Part shown: one piece after another, positions 10,363 to 18,910 of the stretch
Layout: each line of letters opens with the position of its first letter
Numbering within the stretch: position 1 is the first letter of the stretch
Assembly: GCF_015679265.1 (NCBI RefSeq)
Contig: NZ_CP064942.1
Span: 3,576,001 to 3,640,000 of the forward strand
From: Pontivivens ytuae
GTDB taxonomy: Bacteria > Pseudomonadota > Alphaproteobacteria > Rhodobacterales > Rhodobacteraceae
DNA: 64,000 bases
Reading direction: 5' to 3'
The notes under the pieces: model-generated
The model's input: the letters and a program-made list of their open reading frames with translations, nothing else
The model's database searches: none
What the model was told of the DNA's origin: nothing
Made by a program: the position numbers and the translations under genes

Positions 10363-10796
10363 GGCTGCAATCGCAGCCGGTGACGCTCGGCCCGTAGCAC
10401 GGCGAGGTTGCCGCGGCTGCGATCGATGTCCGACTGGATCTCCCGCGCTGACCGGTTCTGTGTCGCCCGCTCGGGCAGGCGGCTCAGCTCGAAGCGGTCG
10501 CGGCTGATGTCCTGCCGCACCCGGCCGATCTCCCGCTCCAGCGCTCGGCTTTGTTGGGCATTGTCGGAGCCGATGGTGACGGTGCTGTAGCGCGGCAGGT
10601 TCACGGGACGGGCCGCGGCGACCACCGTATCGTCGCCGATCACGGCGAGCTCCGGAACGTCCACGATCCCCGCGCAGGGCTCGTCGGTGTCGATGTAGCC
10701 GACCCGGCCGGTGGCATCGCCGCACTCCACGATGGGTTCGGAGGCGCAGGCGGCGAGCAGGGCGACGGCGACGAGGGGCGGGATGGCGTGGCGCAT
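10359..10796 (-). CDS. Predicted lipoprotein of unknown function
   Basis: A 145-residue protein starting at ATG 10796 with a lipoprotein signal (MRHAIPPLVAVALLAAC; lipobox LAAC, Cys at ~17). The mature part has two cysteines (VECGDATG, DEPCAG) and a charged C-terminal half rich in Arg/Glu from about residue 90 (REIGRVRQDISRDRFEL to RHRLRLQP) likely to form a coiled coil. Nothing recognisable as catalytic is present. The next gene upstream on the same strand also encodes a small lipoprotein with a helical tail, suggesting two related envelope proteins. Upstream in-frame codons are ignored because the signal sequence fixes the start. Confidence 0.7.
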   Translation of the reverse strand: MRHAIPPLVAVALLAACASEPIVECGDATGRVGYIDTDEPCAGIVDVPELAVIGDDTVVAAARPVNLPRYSTVTIGSDNAQQSRALEREIGRVRQDISRDRFELSRLPERATQNRSAREIQSDIDRSRGNLAVLRAERHRLRLQP

Positions 10797-10866
10797 GACC
10801 GACAGATAGCAAGCCGGCGCACCGCTTAAAGGCGGCTCACTCCTCCATCGTGCAGACGTGAAGCGC

Positions 10867-11400
10867 TCAGGGCCAGGAGGCGGCGGCGCGGCGCTCGGCC
10901 TCCAGCCGGTTGCGGTCGGCCTCGGCCCGGGTGATGGCGGCGCGCAGGCTCCGCTCCAGCACGTCGGCATTCTCCGCCGCCGGGTCGAGATCGGCAAGCG
11001 CGGTGCGCGTTTCGTCAAGCTCCCGTTCCACGTCGGAGATCTCCTGCCCCAACGTGTACCAAAGCTGCCCCTGCTGGAACGCCGGGCCCATCGCCTGCGC
11101 CGCGCCGACGGGGCAGACCGGGTTCACGCTGCCGCCGCGCTGCCCGATCGCGTAGGCGTTGGCGGGCGTGCAGTACTGTTGCAGTCCCGATTGCCGTCCG
11201 GCGAGCCACGCGTTCAGGTCCGGCGATAGCCCAAAGGCGGCGCAGGCCTCCCGATGGCGGCTGATGAAGGCGGCGTCGCGGCCCGCGGCCCCGTCTTCGA
11301 ACCCGATCGCGCGCCAGTCGCCGGCGCGGCATTCATCTTCGGACAGGGTGGCGCAGGAGCCGAGCGCGAGGACGCAGAGCAACAGGAAAAGGCGTGTCAT
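10867..11400 (-). CDS. DUF2799-type lipoprotein
   Basis: A 177-residue protein. ATG 11400 opens a lipoprotein signal (MTRLFLLLCVLALGSCATL; lipobox LGSC). The next part, LSEDECRAGDWRAIGFEDGAAGR, with later REACAAFGL and YCTPANAYAIGQRGG, is the pattern of DUF2799 proteins. The last ~60 residues are highly charged and probably helical (ISDVERELDETRTALADL). The function is unknown; an envelope-anchored role is inferred from the lipobox. It probably forms a small unit with the lipoprotein gene 70 bases downstream. Confidence 0.78.
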   Translation of the reverse strand: MTRLFLLLCVLALGSCATLSEDECRAGDWRAIGFEDGAAGRDAAFISRHREACAAFGLSPDLNAWLAGRQSGLQQYCTPANAYAIGQRGGSVNPVCPVGAAQAMGPAFQQGQLWYTLGQEISDVERELDETRTALADLDPAAENADVLERSLRAAITRAEADRNRLEAERRAAASWP

Positions 11401-11460
11401 GGGGCGGAGCTTGCCCCGCGCCGCCGCCGCCCGCAAGCGCTGCTGTTGCCGATCAGCCCC

Positions 11461-12813
11461 TTACTGTTGCAGGAAGTCGCCGACCTCCAGCAGGATCCAC
11501 TCGTTGTCGTCGGCCCGGTCGAGGAAGCGCCCGGCAGAGAAAGGCAGGTTGTTGTCGTTGCCCACGATGATCTCGGTCTCGCTGACGCGGTCCACGTTCT
11601 CGATCGTCACGAAGGGGAAGTCGAAGCGGCCGTCGGCGCCGCCTTGCCGCGCCACGCCGTCCGGGTCGGCGATGTCGAGCAGATCGATATAGGCGCGCTT
11701 TTCCACCGGCTGGCCGGGCTCGACATCGAGGCTGATGAGGTAGACCCGCTTGAACTCCGCCGGACGGGCGAAGCACTCGGTCGTCGCGGCGTCTTCAGGG
11801 CAGGCAAGTGCGGCGCTGCCCTCGCCACCATCGCGCTCGATGACGAGGCCGCGGGTGCCGTCGATCATGTTGAAATCGCCGATGGCGTGGTTGTCCGCCT
11901 CAAGAGGATAGAACCAGTGGCGTCCGGTGTATTCGCGGTTGTCGATGTCGAATTCGAGGAGCCGAAGCGCTGCGCGCCCGTCCTCCACCGTCTCGAACGC
12001 GCCGGCCTCCGCGTCCCAGATCGGGCCTTCGAGCATCGGGTAGAGCGTGCTGCCGTCCGGCGACTGGGCCATCCCCTCCAACCCGCGGGACCTGCGGGCG
12101 GTGAAATCGAGCTCCCGGTCCGGGGCGGAGGGCAGGCGCTGATCGGGCCGGTCGGGCGACTCGATCACCTCGCCATCCGCGATCACGTCGGTGAAGAACA
12201 CGACGCGGCCTTCGAGGTCGGTGGCGAAGAGGTAGGGGCCGAACTCCTCCCCGAACCAGAGCAGGTCACCGACGGGCTGGATGGATTCGAGGTCGAAATC
12301 GGCGCCGGTCAGATAGCGCTCGGCCGTGAACTCGTTGACGAGCTTGAAGGGGAGCAGGCGGCCCGGATCGGACAGGAAGACGGTCCGCTCCACCAGCACC
12401 TCGCCGCTCTGCCAATCGGGCGCGATGATGTGGGCCATCAGGAGCGCGTCGGGGGAGTTGAGCTTGGAGCCGAAGCCGTTGTCCGACAGCGACCAGTAGC
12501 GCCCGTCCCCGATCGCCTTCACGCCGGAAAACCCTTGCACCGGCTGGCCGACGAAGGGGAGCGAGAGGCCGGTGGAGCGCCGCGCATCGCGCGGACCGCT
12601 CGACGAGACGCCGGGCACCGTGAACGGCATGTCGACGCGCTCGCCGCTCGTGAAGCGGCCCGAGATGCCGAAGGTGCGCCACAGCGGCTCGGGCGGCAGC
12701 ACGAAGGTCTCCGCCGGGAGGATCGCGTGACCGGCCAGCGTCGCATCGAACTGCTGGGCCTCCTGCGCCATCAGCGGCGCGGCAAGGGCGGTCAGGGCAA
12801 GGGTCAGACGCAT
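11461..12813 (-). CDS. Secreted esterase-like activity of phytase family protein
   Basis: A 450-residue exported protein. ATG 12813 is selected because GGAGG lies six bases upstream and a signal peptide follows (MRLTLALTALAAPLMAQEA). The mature sequence resembles the phytase-like esterase family: SGVKAIGDGRYWSLSDNGFG, a long beta-propeller-like body with GLEGMAQSPDGSTLYPMLEGP, and a late FVTIENVDRVSETEIIVGNDNN. Two cysteines (ACPEDAATTEC) could form a disulfide. The substrate is unknown; a phosphoester is a guess from the family name. It stands alone between the lipoproteins and icd. Confidence 0.8.
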   Translation of the reverse strand: MRLTLALTALAAPLMAQEAQQFDATLAGHAILPAETFVLPPEPLWRTFGISGRFTSGERVDMPFTVPGVSSSGPRDARRSTGLSLPFVGQPVQGFSGVKAIGDGRYWSLSDNGFGSKLNSPDALLMAHIIAPDWQSGEVLVERTVFLSDPGRLLPFKLVNEFTAERYLTGADFDLESIQPVGDLLWFGEEFGPYLFATDLEGRVVFFTDVIADGEVIESPDRPDQRLPSAPDRELDFTARRSRGLEGMAQSPDGSTLYPMLEGPIWDAEAGAFETVEDGRAALRLLEFDIDNREYTGRHWFYPLEADNHAIGDFNMIDGTRGLVIERDGGEGSAALACPEDAATTECFARPAEFKRVYLISLDVEPGQPVEKRAYIDLLDIADPDGVARQGGADGRFDFPFVTIENVDRVSETEIIVGNDNNLPFSAGRFLDRADDNEWILLEVGDFLQQ

Positions 12814-12947
12814 GGGAAACCTCCGTTCGTGCAATCACGGCGGGAGTTTACCGTTGCTGTGCAACTGGCGCGTGACGGGGGCGTAATCAAGAACGCCACA
12901 CCGTCCGGCGCAGGTTTCAAAGCCGACAGGCTTGCCGTCTGAACCAG

Positions 12948-12978
12948 CAAAAAGGGCGCAGCCTCGCGGCCGCGCCCT
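12948..12978 (-). terminator. Rho-independent terminator of icd
   Basis: On the minus strand AGGGCGCGGCC (12978-12968) pairs with GGCTGCGCCCT (12963-12953) through one G-T wobble, with a GCGA loop, followed by a T run (12953-12949). It lies 24 bases past the icd stop. Confidence 0.88.
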
Positions 12979-13002
12979 CCGATCTCGAATGTCACGGCGA
13001 TC

Positions 13003-14217
13003 TCAGCCCGCGAGCGCCTTGTTCAGGTTCTCGTCCACCTTTTCGAGGAAGCCCATCGTAGTCAGCCACTGCTGATCCGGGCCTACGAGCAGGGCGAGGT
13101 CCTTGGTCATCGAGCCGCTCTCGACCGTGCTGACCACCGTCTTCTCCAGCGTCTCCGCGAAGTTGGCGAGGGCCGCGTTGTCGTCGAGCTTCGCGCGGTG
13201 CTTCAGCCCGCCCGTCCAGGCGAAGATCGAGGCGATGGAGTTCGTCGACGTCTCCTTGCCCGCCTGATGCTGGCGGTAGTGGCGCGTGACGGTGCCGTGG
13301 GCGGCCTCGGCCTCCACGATCTTGCCGTCCGGCGTCATGAGCTGCGAGGTCATCAGACCCAGCGAGCCGAAGCCCTGCGCCACGGTGTCGGACTGCACGT
13401 CGCCGTCGTAGTTCTTGCAGGCCCAGACATAGCCGCCGGACCACTTCATGGCGGAGGCCACCATGTCGTCGATCAGGCGGTGCTCGTAGGTCAGGCCCGC
13501 CTCGTCGAACTGCGCCTTGAACTCCGCGTCGAAGATCCGTTGGAAGATCAGCATGAACTGGCCGTCATACTGCTTCATGATGGTGTTCTTGGTGGACAGG
13601 TACACCGGGTAGCCGCGCTTCAGGCCGTAGTTGAAGGACGCGCGGGCGAAGTCCTCGATCGACTTGTCGAGGTTGTACATCGACATGAAGACGCCGGAGG
13701 AGGGCGCGTCGAAGACCTCGTGCTCCTCCACGGTGCCGTCCTCGCCCACGAACTTCATGCTCAGCTTGCCCGGGCCGGGGAACTTGATGTCGGTCGCGCG
13801 GTACTGATCGCCGAAGGCATGGCGGCCGATCACGATGGGCTTGGTCCAGCCGGGCACGAGGCGCGGCACGTTCTTGCAGATGATCGGCTCGCGGAAGACG
13901 ACGCCGCCCAGGATGTTGCGGATGGTGCCGTTGGGCGAGCGCCACATCTTCTTGAGGCCGAACTCCTCGACGCGCGCCTCATCGGGCGTGATGGTGGCGC
14001 ATTTCACGCCGACGCCGATCTCCTTGATCTTCTCGGCGGCGTCGATGGTGATCTGGTCATTGGTCTCGTCGCGGGATTCGATGCCCAGGTCGTAGTAGAG
14101 CAGGTCCACATCGAGATAGGGCAGGATCAGCTTGTCCTTGATGAACTGCCAGATGATCCGGGTCATCTCGTCGCCGTCGAGCTCGACGACGGGGTTCTCT
14201 ACCTTGATCTTGGTCAC
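13003..14217 (-). CDS. icd: NADP-dependent isocitrate dehydrogenase (dimeric, eukaryotic-like type)
   Basis: A 404-residue TCA-cycle enzyme that oxidatively decarboxylates isocitrate to 2-oxoglutarate, producing NADPH. Key stretches are [18 protein letters not shown] at the N-terminus, [51 protein letters not shown] and [12 protein letters not shown]. The last motifs place it in the IDH subfamily found in alphaproteobacteria and mitochondria rather than the E. coli type. The start codon is GTG (14217), supported by GGAGG eight bases upstream; no better ATG exists before the conserved N-terminus. It is monocistronic, with its own terminator. Confidence 0.97.
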   Translation of the reverse strand: MTKIKVENPVVELDGDEMTRIIWQFIKDKLILPYLDVDLLYYDLGIESRDETNDQITIDAAEKIKEIGVGVKCATITPDEARVEEFGLKKMWRSPNGTIRNILGGVVFREPIICKNVPRLVPGWTKPIVIGRHAFGDQYRATDIKFPGPGKLSMKFVGEDGTVEEHEVFDAPSSGVFMSMYNLDKSIEDFARASFNYGLKRGYPVYLSTKNTIMKQYDGQFMLIFQRIFDAEFKAQFDEAGLTYEHRLIDDMVASAMKWSGGYVWACKNYDGDVQSDTVAQGFGSLGLMTSQLMTPDGKIVEAEAAHGTVTRHYRQHQAGKETSTNSIASIFAWTGGLKHRAKLDDNAALANFAETLEKTVVSTVESGSMTKDLALLVGPDQQWLTTMGFLEKVDENLNKALAG

Positions 14218-14547
14218 GGGGATTGCCTCCGACTTGGCGGTTACGCTGGCGCTCTCTTAGACGATGCGATCCCGCTTGGGAAGGGCGGTATGCCGCCGTA
14301 TGCCGGGGCGCGATCTGCTCTTTCGTCGTAGAGCTACGGGCTGCCTGTCGCGGTTCGTGACGAGACTTGGGGCTGCAGGTCGCCGGACTAGGTGCACTCG
14401 TGTGGCCGTGGCTCCTTCAGTCTTCAAATCCACTCGCCGACTCACGTCTCCGAGCCCCACCTTCCCCCTTCTTCTTTGTCCAAACACGCCCGCCGGAGGC
14501 GGACCCGCCGCTTGCCACCGGCGCGCGCTCCGCGTATGGCGCGGCGC
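14218..14547. other. 330-base intergenic region between divergent icd and the TrmJ-like gene
   Basis: No credible gene is seen here; short open frames have Arg/Pro-rich shadow composition. The region must hold the icd promoter (near 14218-14290) and that of the methyltransferase. It contains repeat copy 2 at 14467-14484, followed by CGCCGGAGGCGG. A TTCAAATCC near 14430 recalls a tRNA T-loop, but no cloverleaf can be drawn around it. Confidence 0.5.
14467..14484 (+). repeat. Dispersed short repeat, copy 2 (CCTTCTTCTTTGTCCAAA)
   Basis: Identical over 18 bases to 474-491. It is followed by CACGCCCGCCGGAGGCGG; the CCGCCGGAGGCGG part recurs after the hairpin at 43650-43697. It lies about 65 bases before the downstream methyltransferase start. 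Confidence 0.6.
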
Positions 14548-15276
14548 ATGACACCTGCCTTCATCCTCGTGCGCCCGCAGATGGGCGAGAACATCGGCGC
14601 GGCCGCCCGCGCCATGCTGAATTTCGGCCTCGACCGGATGCGGGTCGTGGCGCCCCGCGACGGCTGGCCGAACGAGCGGGCCGTGGCGCTCGCGAGCGGT
14701 GCGGGCCGCGTGCTCGACGCCGCGATGGTGCGCGAGACGCTGGAGGAGACCTGCGCCGACCTCAATTACGTCTTCGCTACCACCGCCAGGCCGCGGGACC
14801 TCACCAAGACCGTGATGACGCCGGAGCGCGCGATGGAGCATGCCCGCGCGCTCGCCGCCGACGGGCAGAAGGTCGGCGTTATGTTCGGGCCGGAGCGGGC
14901 AGGGCTGGAGAACGAGGATGTGATCCGCGCCGACGCGATCATCACCGTGCCGGTGAACCCGGATTTCCCGTCGCTCAACCTCGCCCAATGTGTGCTGCTG
15001 GTGGCCTACGAGTGGGGCCGCCAGACCTCTGACGTGCCGCCAGAAGTGGCCGAGCTCGCCGGCGCCCGCTGGGCCGAAGGGGCGGAGGTCGATCGCCTGC
15101 GCGACCGGCTGTTCGCCGCCCTTGAGGATCGCCGCTTCTTCTGGCCGGAGGCGAAGGCCGCCTCCATGCGCGCCAATCTAGAGAACCTGCTGCGCCGCCT
15201 GCCGCTGACCGAGACCGACACGCGCACGCTGCACGGTGTCATACGCCACCTGGCGGAGCGGCGGCCGGAGGAGTAA
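14548..15276 (+). CDS. TrmJ/LasT-like tRNA/rRNA methyltransferase (SpoU family)
   Basis: A 242-residue SPOUT-class 2'-O-ribose methyltransferase. The N-terminal motif FILVRPQMGENIGAAARAMLNFG (split here as motif 1), GVMFGPERAGLENED (motif 2) and PSLNLAQCVLLVAYEW (motif 3) form the trefoil-knot SAM site typical of TrmJ, which modifies position 32 of some tRNAs. The C-terminal ~80 residues are charged and helical, as in that group. ATG 14548 is preferred because the conserved core begins right after it; an ATG four codons upstream (14536) is possible, and neither has a clear Shine-Dalgarno. The RNA target is inferred from the family only. Confidence 0.85.
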   Translation: MTPAFILVRPQMGENIGAAARAMLNFGLDRMRVVAPRDGWPNERAVALASGAGRVLDAAMVRETLEETCADLNYVFATTARPRDLTKTVMTPERAMEHARALAADGQKVGVMFGPERAGLENEDVIRADAIITVPVNPDFPSLNLAQCVLLVAYEWGRQTSDVPPEVAELAGARWAEGAEVDRLRDRLFAALEDRRFFWPEAKAASMRANLENLLRRLPLTETDTRTLHGVIRHLAERRPEE

Positions 15277-15279
15277 GGC

Positions 15280-15666
15280 TCACTCCGCCGTCGTGATCGG
15301 CAGGCCGTCCTCGATCCAGGCGAGCGTGCCGCCCTCCACGTCGATCAGGTTGTCCCAGCCGGCATTCTCCAGCTCACCCGCAAGCCGGGCGGAGCGGCGG
15401 CCGGAGCGGCAGATGATCGCCACGCGCTTGTCGGCATTCTCCGCGCGCAGGGCGGCGAGGCGCTCCGAGAACCCGTCGGCAGTCATGTCGAGCGGCACGG
15501 CGACGTCGGCGATCCCGGTCGCTGCCCACTCATCGGGGCGGCGCACGTCGATCAGCACCACGTCCCCGGCGAGGGAGGCGGCGCGCACCTCCTGCGGCGA
15601 CATCATCTCGACCTCCGCAGAGGCGGGCAGGGCGATGACGAGGGCAGGGATCAGGTAACGGTACAT
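15280..15666 (-). CDS. Periplasmic single-domain rhodanese
   Basis: A 128-residue rhodanese-fold protein with a signal peptide (MYRYLIPALVIALPASAEVE), so it is probably periplasmic. The active-site loop is CRSGRRS with the catalytic Cys at residue 86, preceded by the family strand VVLIDVRRPDEWAATGI. Single-domain rhodaneses carry persulfide sulfur, and the basic six-residue loop is compatible with this. The donor and acceptor are unknown. It is the last gene of a reverse-strand group, ten bases after the FAD oxidoreductase gene, which suggests co-transcription. Confidence 0.87.
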   Translation of the reverse strand: MYRYLIPALVIALPASAEVEMMSPQEVRAASLAGDVVLIDVRRPDEWAATGIADVAVPLDMTADGFSERLAALRAENADKRVAIICRSGRRSARLAGELENAGWDNLIDVEGGTLAWIEDGLPITTAE

Positions 15667-15676
15667 GGCGGCTCCT

Positions 15677-16822
15677 TCAGATCACGGCGCGCTCGGCACC
15701 GGTGTTGTCGTGGAGCATACGAAGTGGATCGAACGGCGTCAGATCAAGTGTTCGCCAGCGCCCATGGGTGATCCGCTCCGCCAGTCCGCGTCCCGCACCG
15801 GCCGCCTGCTGCAGCCCATGCCCGGTGAAGCCGGTCAGCAGCCAGAACTGGTCGCAGTCCGGATGCGGCCCGATCAGCGCGTTGCAGTCGACCGGATTGT
15901 AGTCGTAATGCCCGGTCCAGGCCGTGCGCAGGCGAAGCCGCTCGAAAGCGGGGATGCGGTGGGCGAGGGCGGGCCACAGGACCTCTTCGAAAAGCGACCA
16001 GTCGGTCTCGAAATCGTCGGGGTCGCAGGGGCCGTCCTCTGCGGGCGAGATCCCGCAGATGAAGCCGCGCCCCTCGGGCCGGACATAGGCGCCGGTCGTG
16101 TCGATGGTCAGCGGCAGGTCGTGGGGGCCATGATCGCAGTCGAAGACGAAGACATGGCGCTTCCGCGGCTCCACCGGGACGTCGAAGCCCGCCTTGGCGG
16201 CGAGAGCGCCCGCGCCCGGACCGGCGGCGTTCACGATCAGATCCGCTGTGAGGTGTGCTCCGTCCGAGAGGGAGAGCCTGCCCCGCTCCGCGTCGATGGC
16301 CGCCACCTCTGCCCGCCGCCAGACAGCGCCCCGCGCCCGCGCCGCGCTGCGGAAGGCCGCGTGCAGTGCCATCCCGTCGAACCAGCCTTCGCCTTCGGTG
16401 CCGAGGCTGCCCCCGGCGAGGCCCTCGGTGTTCAACTCCGGAAACCGGGCCGCGAGCGCATCGGGGTCCAGCCAGACCGTCCCCGCACCGAGACCGCGCT
16501 GCATCTCCACCCGCCGCCGCATCTCGGCCGCATGCTCCGGCGGCACGCAGTAGAGGTAGCCCTGCTCCCGGAACGCCGGCTGCGCCACGTCCTCCCCGAA
16601 CCAGCGCGTCATGTCGCGCAGCATCTCCACCGTGACCTGCGAGAGCGCGACATTGGCGGGGTCCGAGAATTGCTGCCGCACCCCGCTCGCCGAAAGCGCG
16701 GTGGCGGAGCGGGCGAGCGTCGGGTCGCGCTCCAGCACCGTGACCGCGTGGCCGTCGCGGGTCAGCCAGAAGGCGGCCGAGGCGCCCATGATGCCACCGC
16801 CGACAATCGCGATCTCAGCCAT
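15677..16822 (-). CDS. FAD-dependent oxidoreductase (DadA/glycine oxidase family)
   Basis: A 381-residue flavoprotein of the D-amino acid oxidase family, which oxidises amine or N-methyl substrates. The dinucleotide-binding fold is at the N-terminus (IAIVGGGIMGASAAFWL, then VLERDP). A second FAD contact is at NAAGPGAGALAAKAG. The C-terminal GFTGHGLQQAAGAGRGLAERI is the usual closing FAD motif. No membrane segment is visible. The start overlaps the mscS stop by 8 bases and the gene leads into the rhodanese gene, indicating a three-gene transcript. The exact substrate cannot be deduced. Confidence 0.88.
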   Translation of the reverse strand: MAEIAIVGGGIMGASAAFWLTRDGHAVTVLERDPTLARSATALSASGVRQQFSDPANVALSQVTVEMLRDMTRWFGEDVAQPAFREQGYLYCVPPEHAAEMRRRVEMQRGLGAGTVWLDPDALAARFPELNTEGLAGGSLGTEGEGWFDGMALHAAFRSAARARGAVWRRAEVAAIDAERGRLSLSDGAHLTADLIVNAAGPGAGALAAKAGFDVPVEPRKRHVFVFDCDHGPHDLPLTIDTTGAYVRPEGRGFICGISPAEDGPCDPDDFETDWSLFEEVLWPALAHRIPAFERLRLRTAWTGHYDYNPVDCNALIGPHPDCDQFWLLTGFTGHGLQQAAGAGRGLAERITHGRWRTLDLTPFDPLRMLHDNTGAERAVI

Positions 16823-18113
16823 CTGAGCGCTCCACCACCGTGATGTCGCGGCGCGGGAACGGGATCTCGACCTCGTTGGCCTTCAGTGCGTCCCAGAGCG
16901 CCAGATAGACGTTGCCGCGAATGTTGGTCAGCCCGCCCGACGGGTCGTCGATCCAGAAGCGCAGGATGAAGTCGATCGAGCTGTCGCCGAAGCCCACGAT
17001 GTGACAGACGGCCTTCGGCTCCGCCTGCACGCGGCTCACGGAATTGGCGGCCTCCACCGCGATCTTGCGCACCGCGTGCGGATCGCTGTCATAGGAAACG
17101 CCGAAAAAGATGTCGAGGCGGACGAGCTTCGAGGAATGGGACCAGTTCACCACCTGGTTGGTGATCAGATCCTCGTTCGGAATAAGGTACTCCCGCCCGT
17201 CCCGCGTCACGACCGAGACGTAGCGGGCGCCCAGCCCCGAGATCCAGCCGAAGGTGTCGCCCAAGCTGATCACGTCGCCCGGCTTGATCGACTTGTCGAG
17301 CAGCAGGATCACGCCCGAGACGAGGTTCGACACCACCTTCTGCAAACCGAAGCCGAGCCCCAGCCCGATCGCGCCTGACAGCACCGTCAGCGTGGTCAGG
17401 TCGAACCCGATGAACTGCAGTCCGATCACCAGCGCGAGACCGTAGAGCAGCACCGTGATCAGTTTCTCGCTGAGCACCCGCATTGAGGGCGACAGCTCCT
17501 CGTTGCGCATGAGCCGGACCCGCGCCTCGCCCGACAGCCAGCTCGCGAGGAAGATCGTGATCCCCACACTCAGCATCGTCTGCAGGATCAGGAGGGCGGA
17601 GAGCCGCGTCTCCCCCAGCCGGATCGCGGCCCCGTCGAGCAGTGCCACCGTCTCGTCGAAGAAGCCGGTCATCCAGAGCGTCACGGTGATCCAAGCCGCC
17701 CAGCGGACCGTGCGCCGCACGAGCTGGTTGCGGATCAGGCGCGAGATGATCGAGAGGGCCACCAGCGCGGTGGAGAGCTCCGCCACGAAGCGGATGAGGT
17801 AGCTGCGCGAGGGCCACGTCACCTCCGCCAGCACTAGGGCCGCGATCCACAGGATCAGCACGAAGACCAGCCAGCGGATCCGGTCTCGGATCAGGATCAG
17901 GAAGCGCGCGCGCCGGTTGGTGAGCGTCAGCCCCCGCATCCAGATGTTGAATCGCGGGGTGAGCTGCCGCCGGATGATCCACGCGGCAAAGAACGCCACC
18001 CCGACGAAGGCGATCTGGCCGAGGCGCCACGGGCTGCTCATGGTGTTCAGCCAGTTGCGCGCCCAGGGCACGAAGGCTTCATACGCCTCGATGAAATCCG
18101 AGATCTCGAGCAT
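16815..18113 (-). CDS. Mechanosensitive ion channel of the MscS family
   Basis: A 432-residue membrane protein with about five hydrophobic helices before the pore. The MscS core shows TVLSGAIGLGLGFGLQKVVSNLVSGVILLLDKSIK (Gly/Ala-rich pore helix TM3), followed by the beta domain PGDVISLGDTFGWISGLGARYVSVVTRDG and the C-terminal domain through EVEIPFPRRDITV. It is longer than E. coli MscS (286 residues), with extra N-terminal helices. It should open under membrane tension to release solutes. ATG 18113 is chosen (MLEISDF) with AAAGG upstream; the extended frame to 18152 lacks support. It is the first gene of the reverse-strand trio. Confidence 0.9.
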   Translation of the reverse strand: MLEISDFIEAYEAFVPWARNWLNTMSSPWRLGQIAFVGVAFFAAWIIRRQLTPRFNIWMRGLTLTNRRARFLILIRDRIRWLVFVLILWIAALVLAEVTWPSRSYLIRFVAELSTALVALSIISRLIRNQLVRRTVRWAAWITVTLWMTGFFDETVALLDGAAIRLGETRLSALLILQTMLSVGITIFLASWLSGEARVRLMRNEELSPSMRVLSEKLITVLLYGLALVIGLQFIGFDLTTLTVLSGAIGLGLGFGLQKVVSNLVSGVILLLDKSIKPGDVISLGDTFGWISGLGARYVSVVTRDGREYLIPNEDLITNQVVNWSHSSKLVRLDIFFGVSYDSDPHAVRKIAVEAANSVSRVQAEPKAVCHIVGFGDSSIDFILRFWIDDPSGGLTNIRGNVYLALWDALKANEVEIPFPRRDITVVERSDG

Positions 18114-18240
18114 CGGCCCGCCTTTCCTATATTGGACAGTGGGATGGCGCATGCCGCCCGGTCAAGCCCGCCGCTTGACACGACTCGAGCGCGGGCGTGT
18201 GCTGAATTAACAGGCAAAACAATAAGGGTAGGGCAGAGTG

Positions 18241-18819
18241 ATGGTTGCGACGATCGACGAGGTGCTCCGCTTCTGGATCGACGAGGTCGGCGAGAAGGGG
18301 TGGTACGAACAGAGCGATGCGCTCGACGAGGAGATCCGCCAGCGGTTCAAGACGACCTGGGACGCGGCGCGGGACCGGGCGCTGTGTCCGTGGATCCGGT
18401 CGAGCGACGGGACGCTGGCGCTGCTGATCGTCACGGACCAGTTCCCGCGCAACATGTTCCGGGACTCGCCCCATGCCTTCTCGACGGACCGGTTCGCGCT
18501 AACCATCGCGCAGAAGGGGATCCGGCGCGGCGACGATCTGGTGACGCCGGAGCCGCAGCGCCAGTTCTTCTACCTGCCGATGATGCATGCGGAGAGCCTG
18601 AGCTTTCAGGAGCGGGGCCTGCGCCAGTTCCTGCTGAAGATGCCCGAGGCCGGGAGCAACATCCTGCACGCCCGCGCGCATCGCGACGTGATCCGCCGCT
18701 TCGGCCGCTTCCCGCACCGGAACGCGGCCCTTGGCCGCGCCAGCACGCCCTCGGAGGTCTCGTTTCTTGACGAAGGCGGCTACGGCGCCACCGTCAGGGA
18801 CCTGCAACAAGCGGCCTGA
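18241..18819 (+). CDS. DUF924 family protein
   Basis: A 192-residue soluble helical protein. The start at ATG 18241 is preferred to the adjacent GTG 18238. It opens with EVLRFWIDEVGEKGWYEQSDALDEEIRQRF, typical of DUF924, followed by LALLIVTDQFPRNMFRDSPHAFSTD, FFYLPMMHAESLSFQERG and RRFGRFPHRNAALGRAST. The family has a TPR-like fold and no firmly known function. It is divergent from mscS across a 127-base promoter region and followed 91 bases later by lpd. Confidence 0.9.
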   Translation: MVATIDEVLRFWIDEVGEKGWYEQSDALDEEIRQRFKTTWDAARDRALCPWIRSSDGTLALLIVTDQFPRNMFRDSPHAFSTDRFALTIAQKGIRRGDDLVTPEPQRQFFYLPMMHAESLSFQERGLRQFLLKMPEAGSNILHARAHRDVIRRFGRFPHRNAALGRASTPSEVSFLDEGGYGATVRDLQQAA

Positions 18820-18910
18820 GGGCGCATGGCGCCCTGCACGCTCCGCAATTGTCGTGGCGTCACGCGCAGGCTAGTTTGAAGTCGAACGAATTTGCTCGGG
18901 AGGAACAGGC

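Noticed and set aside
14380..14460. A tRNA-like stretch containing TTCAAATCC upstream of the TrmJ-like gene.
   Set aside because: The bases around it do not form a T stem, and no acceptor or anticodon stem can be drawn on either strand.
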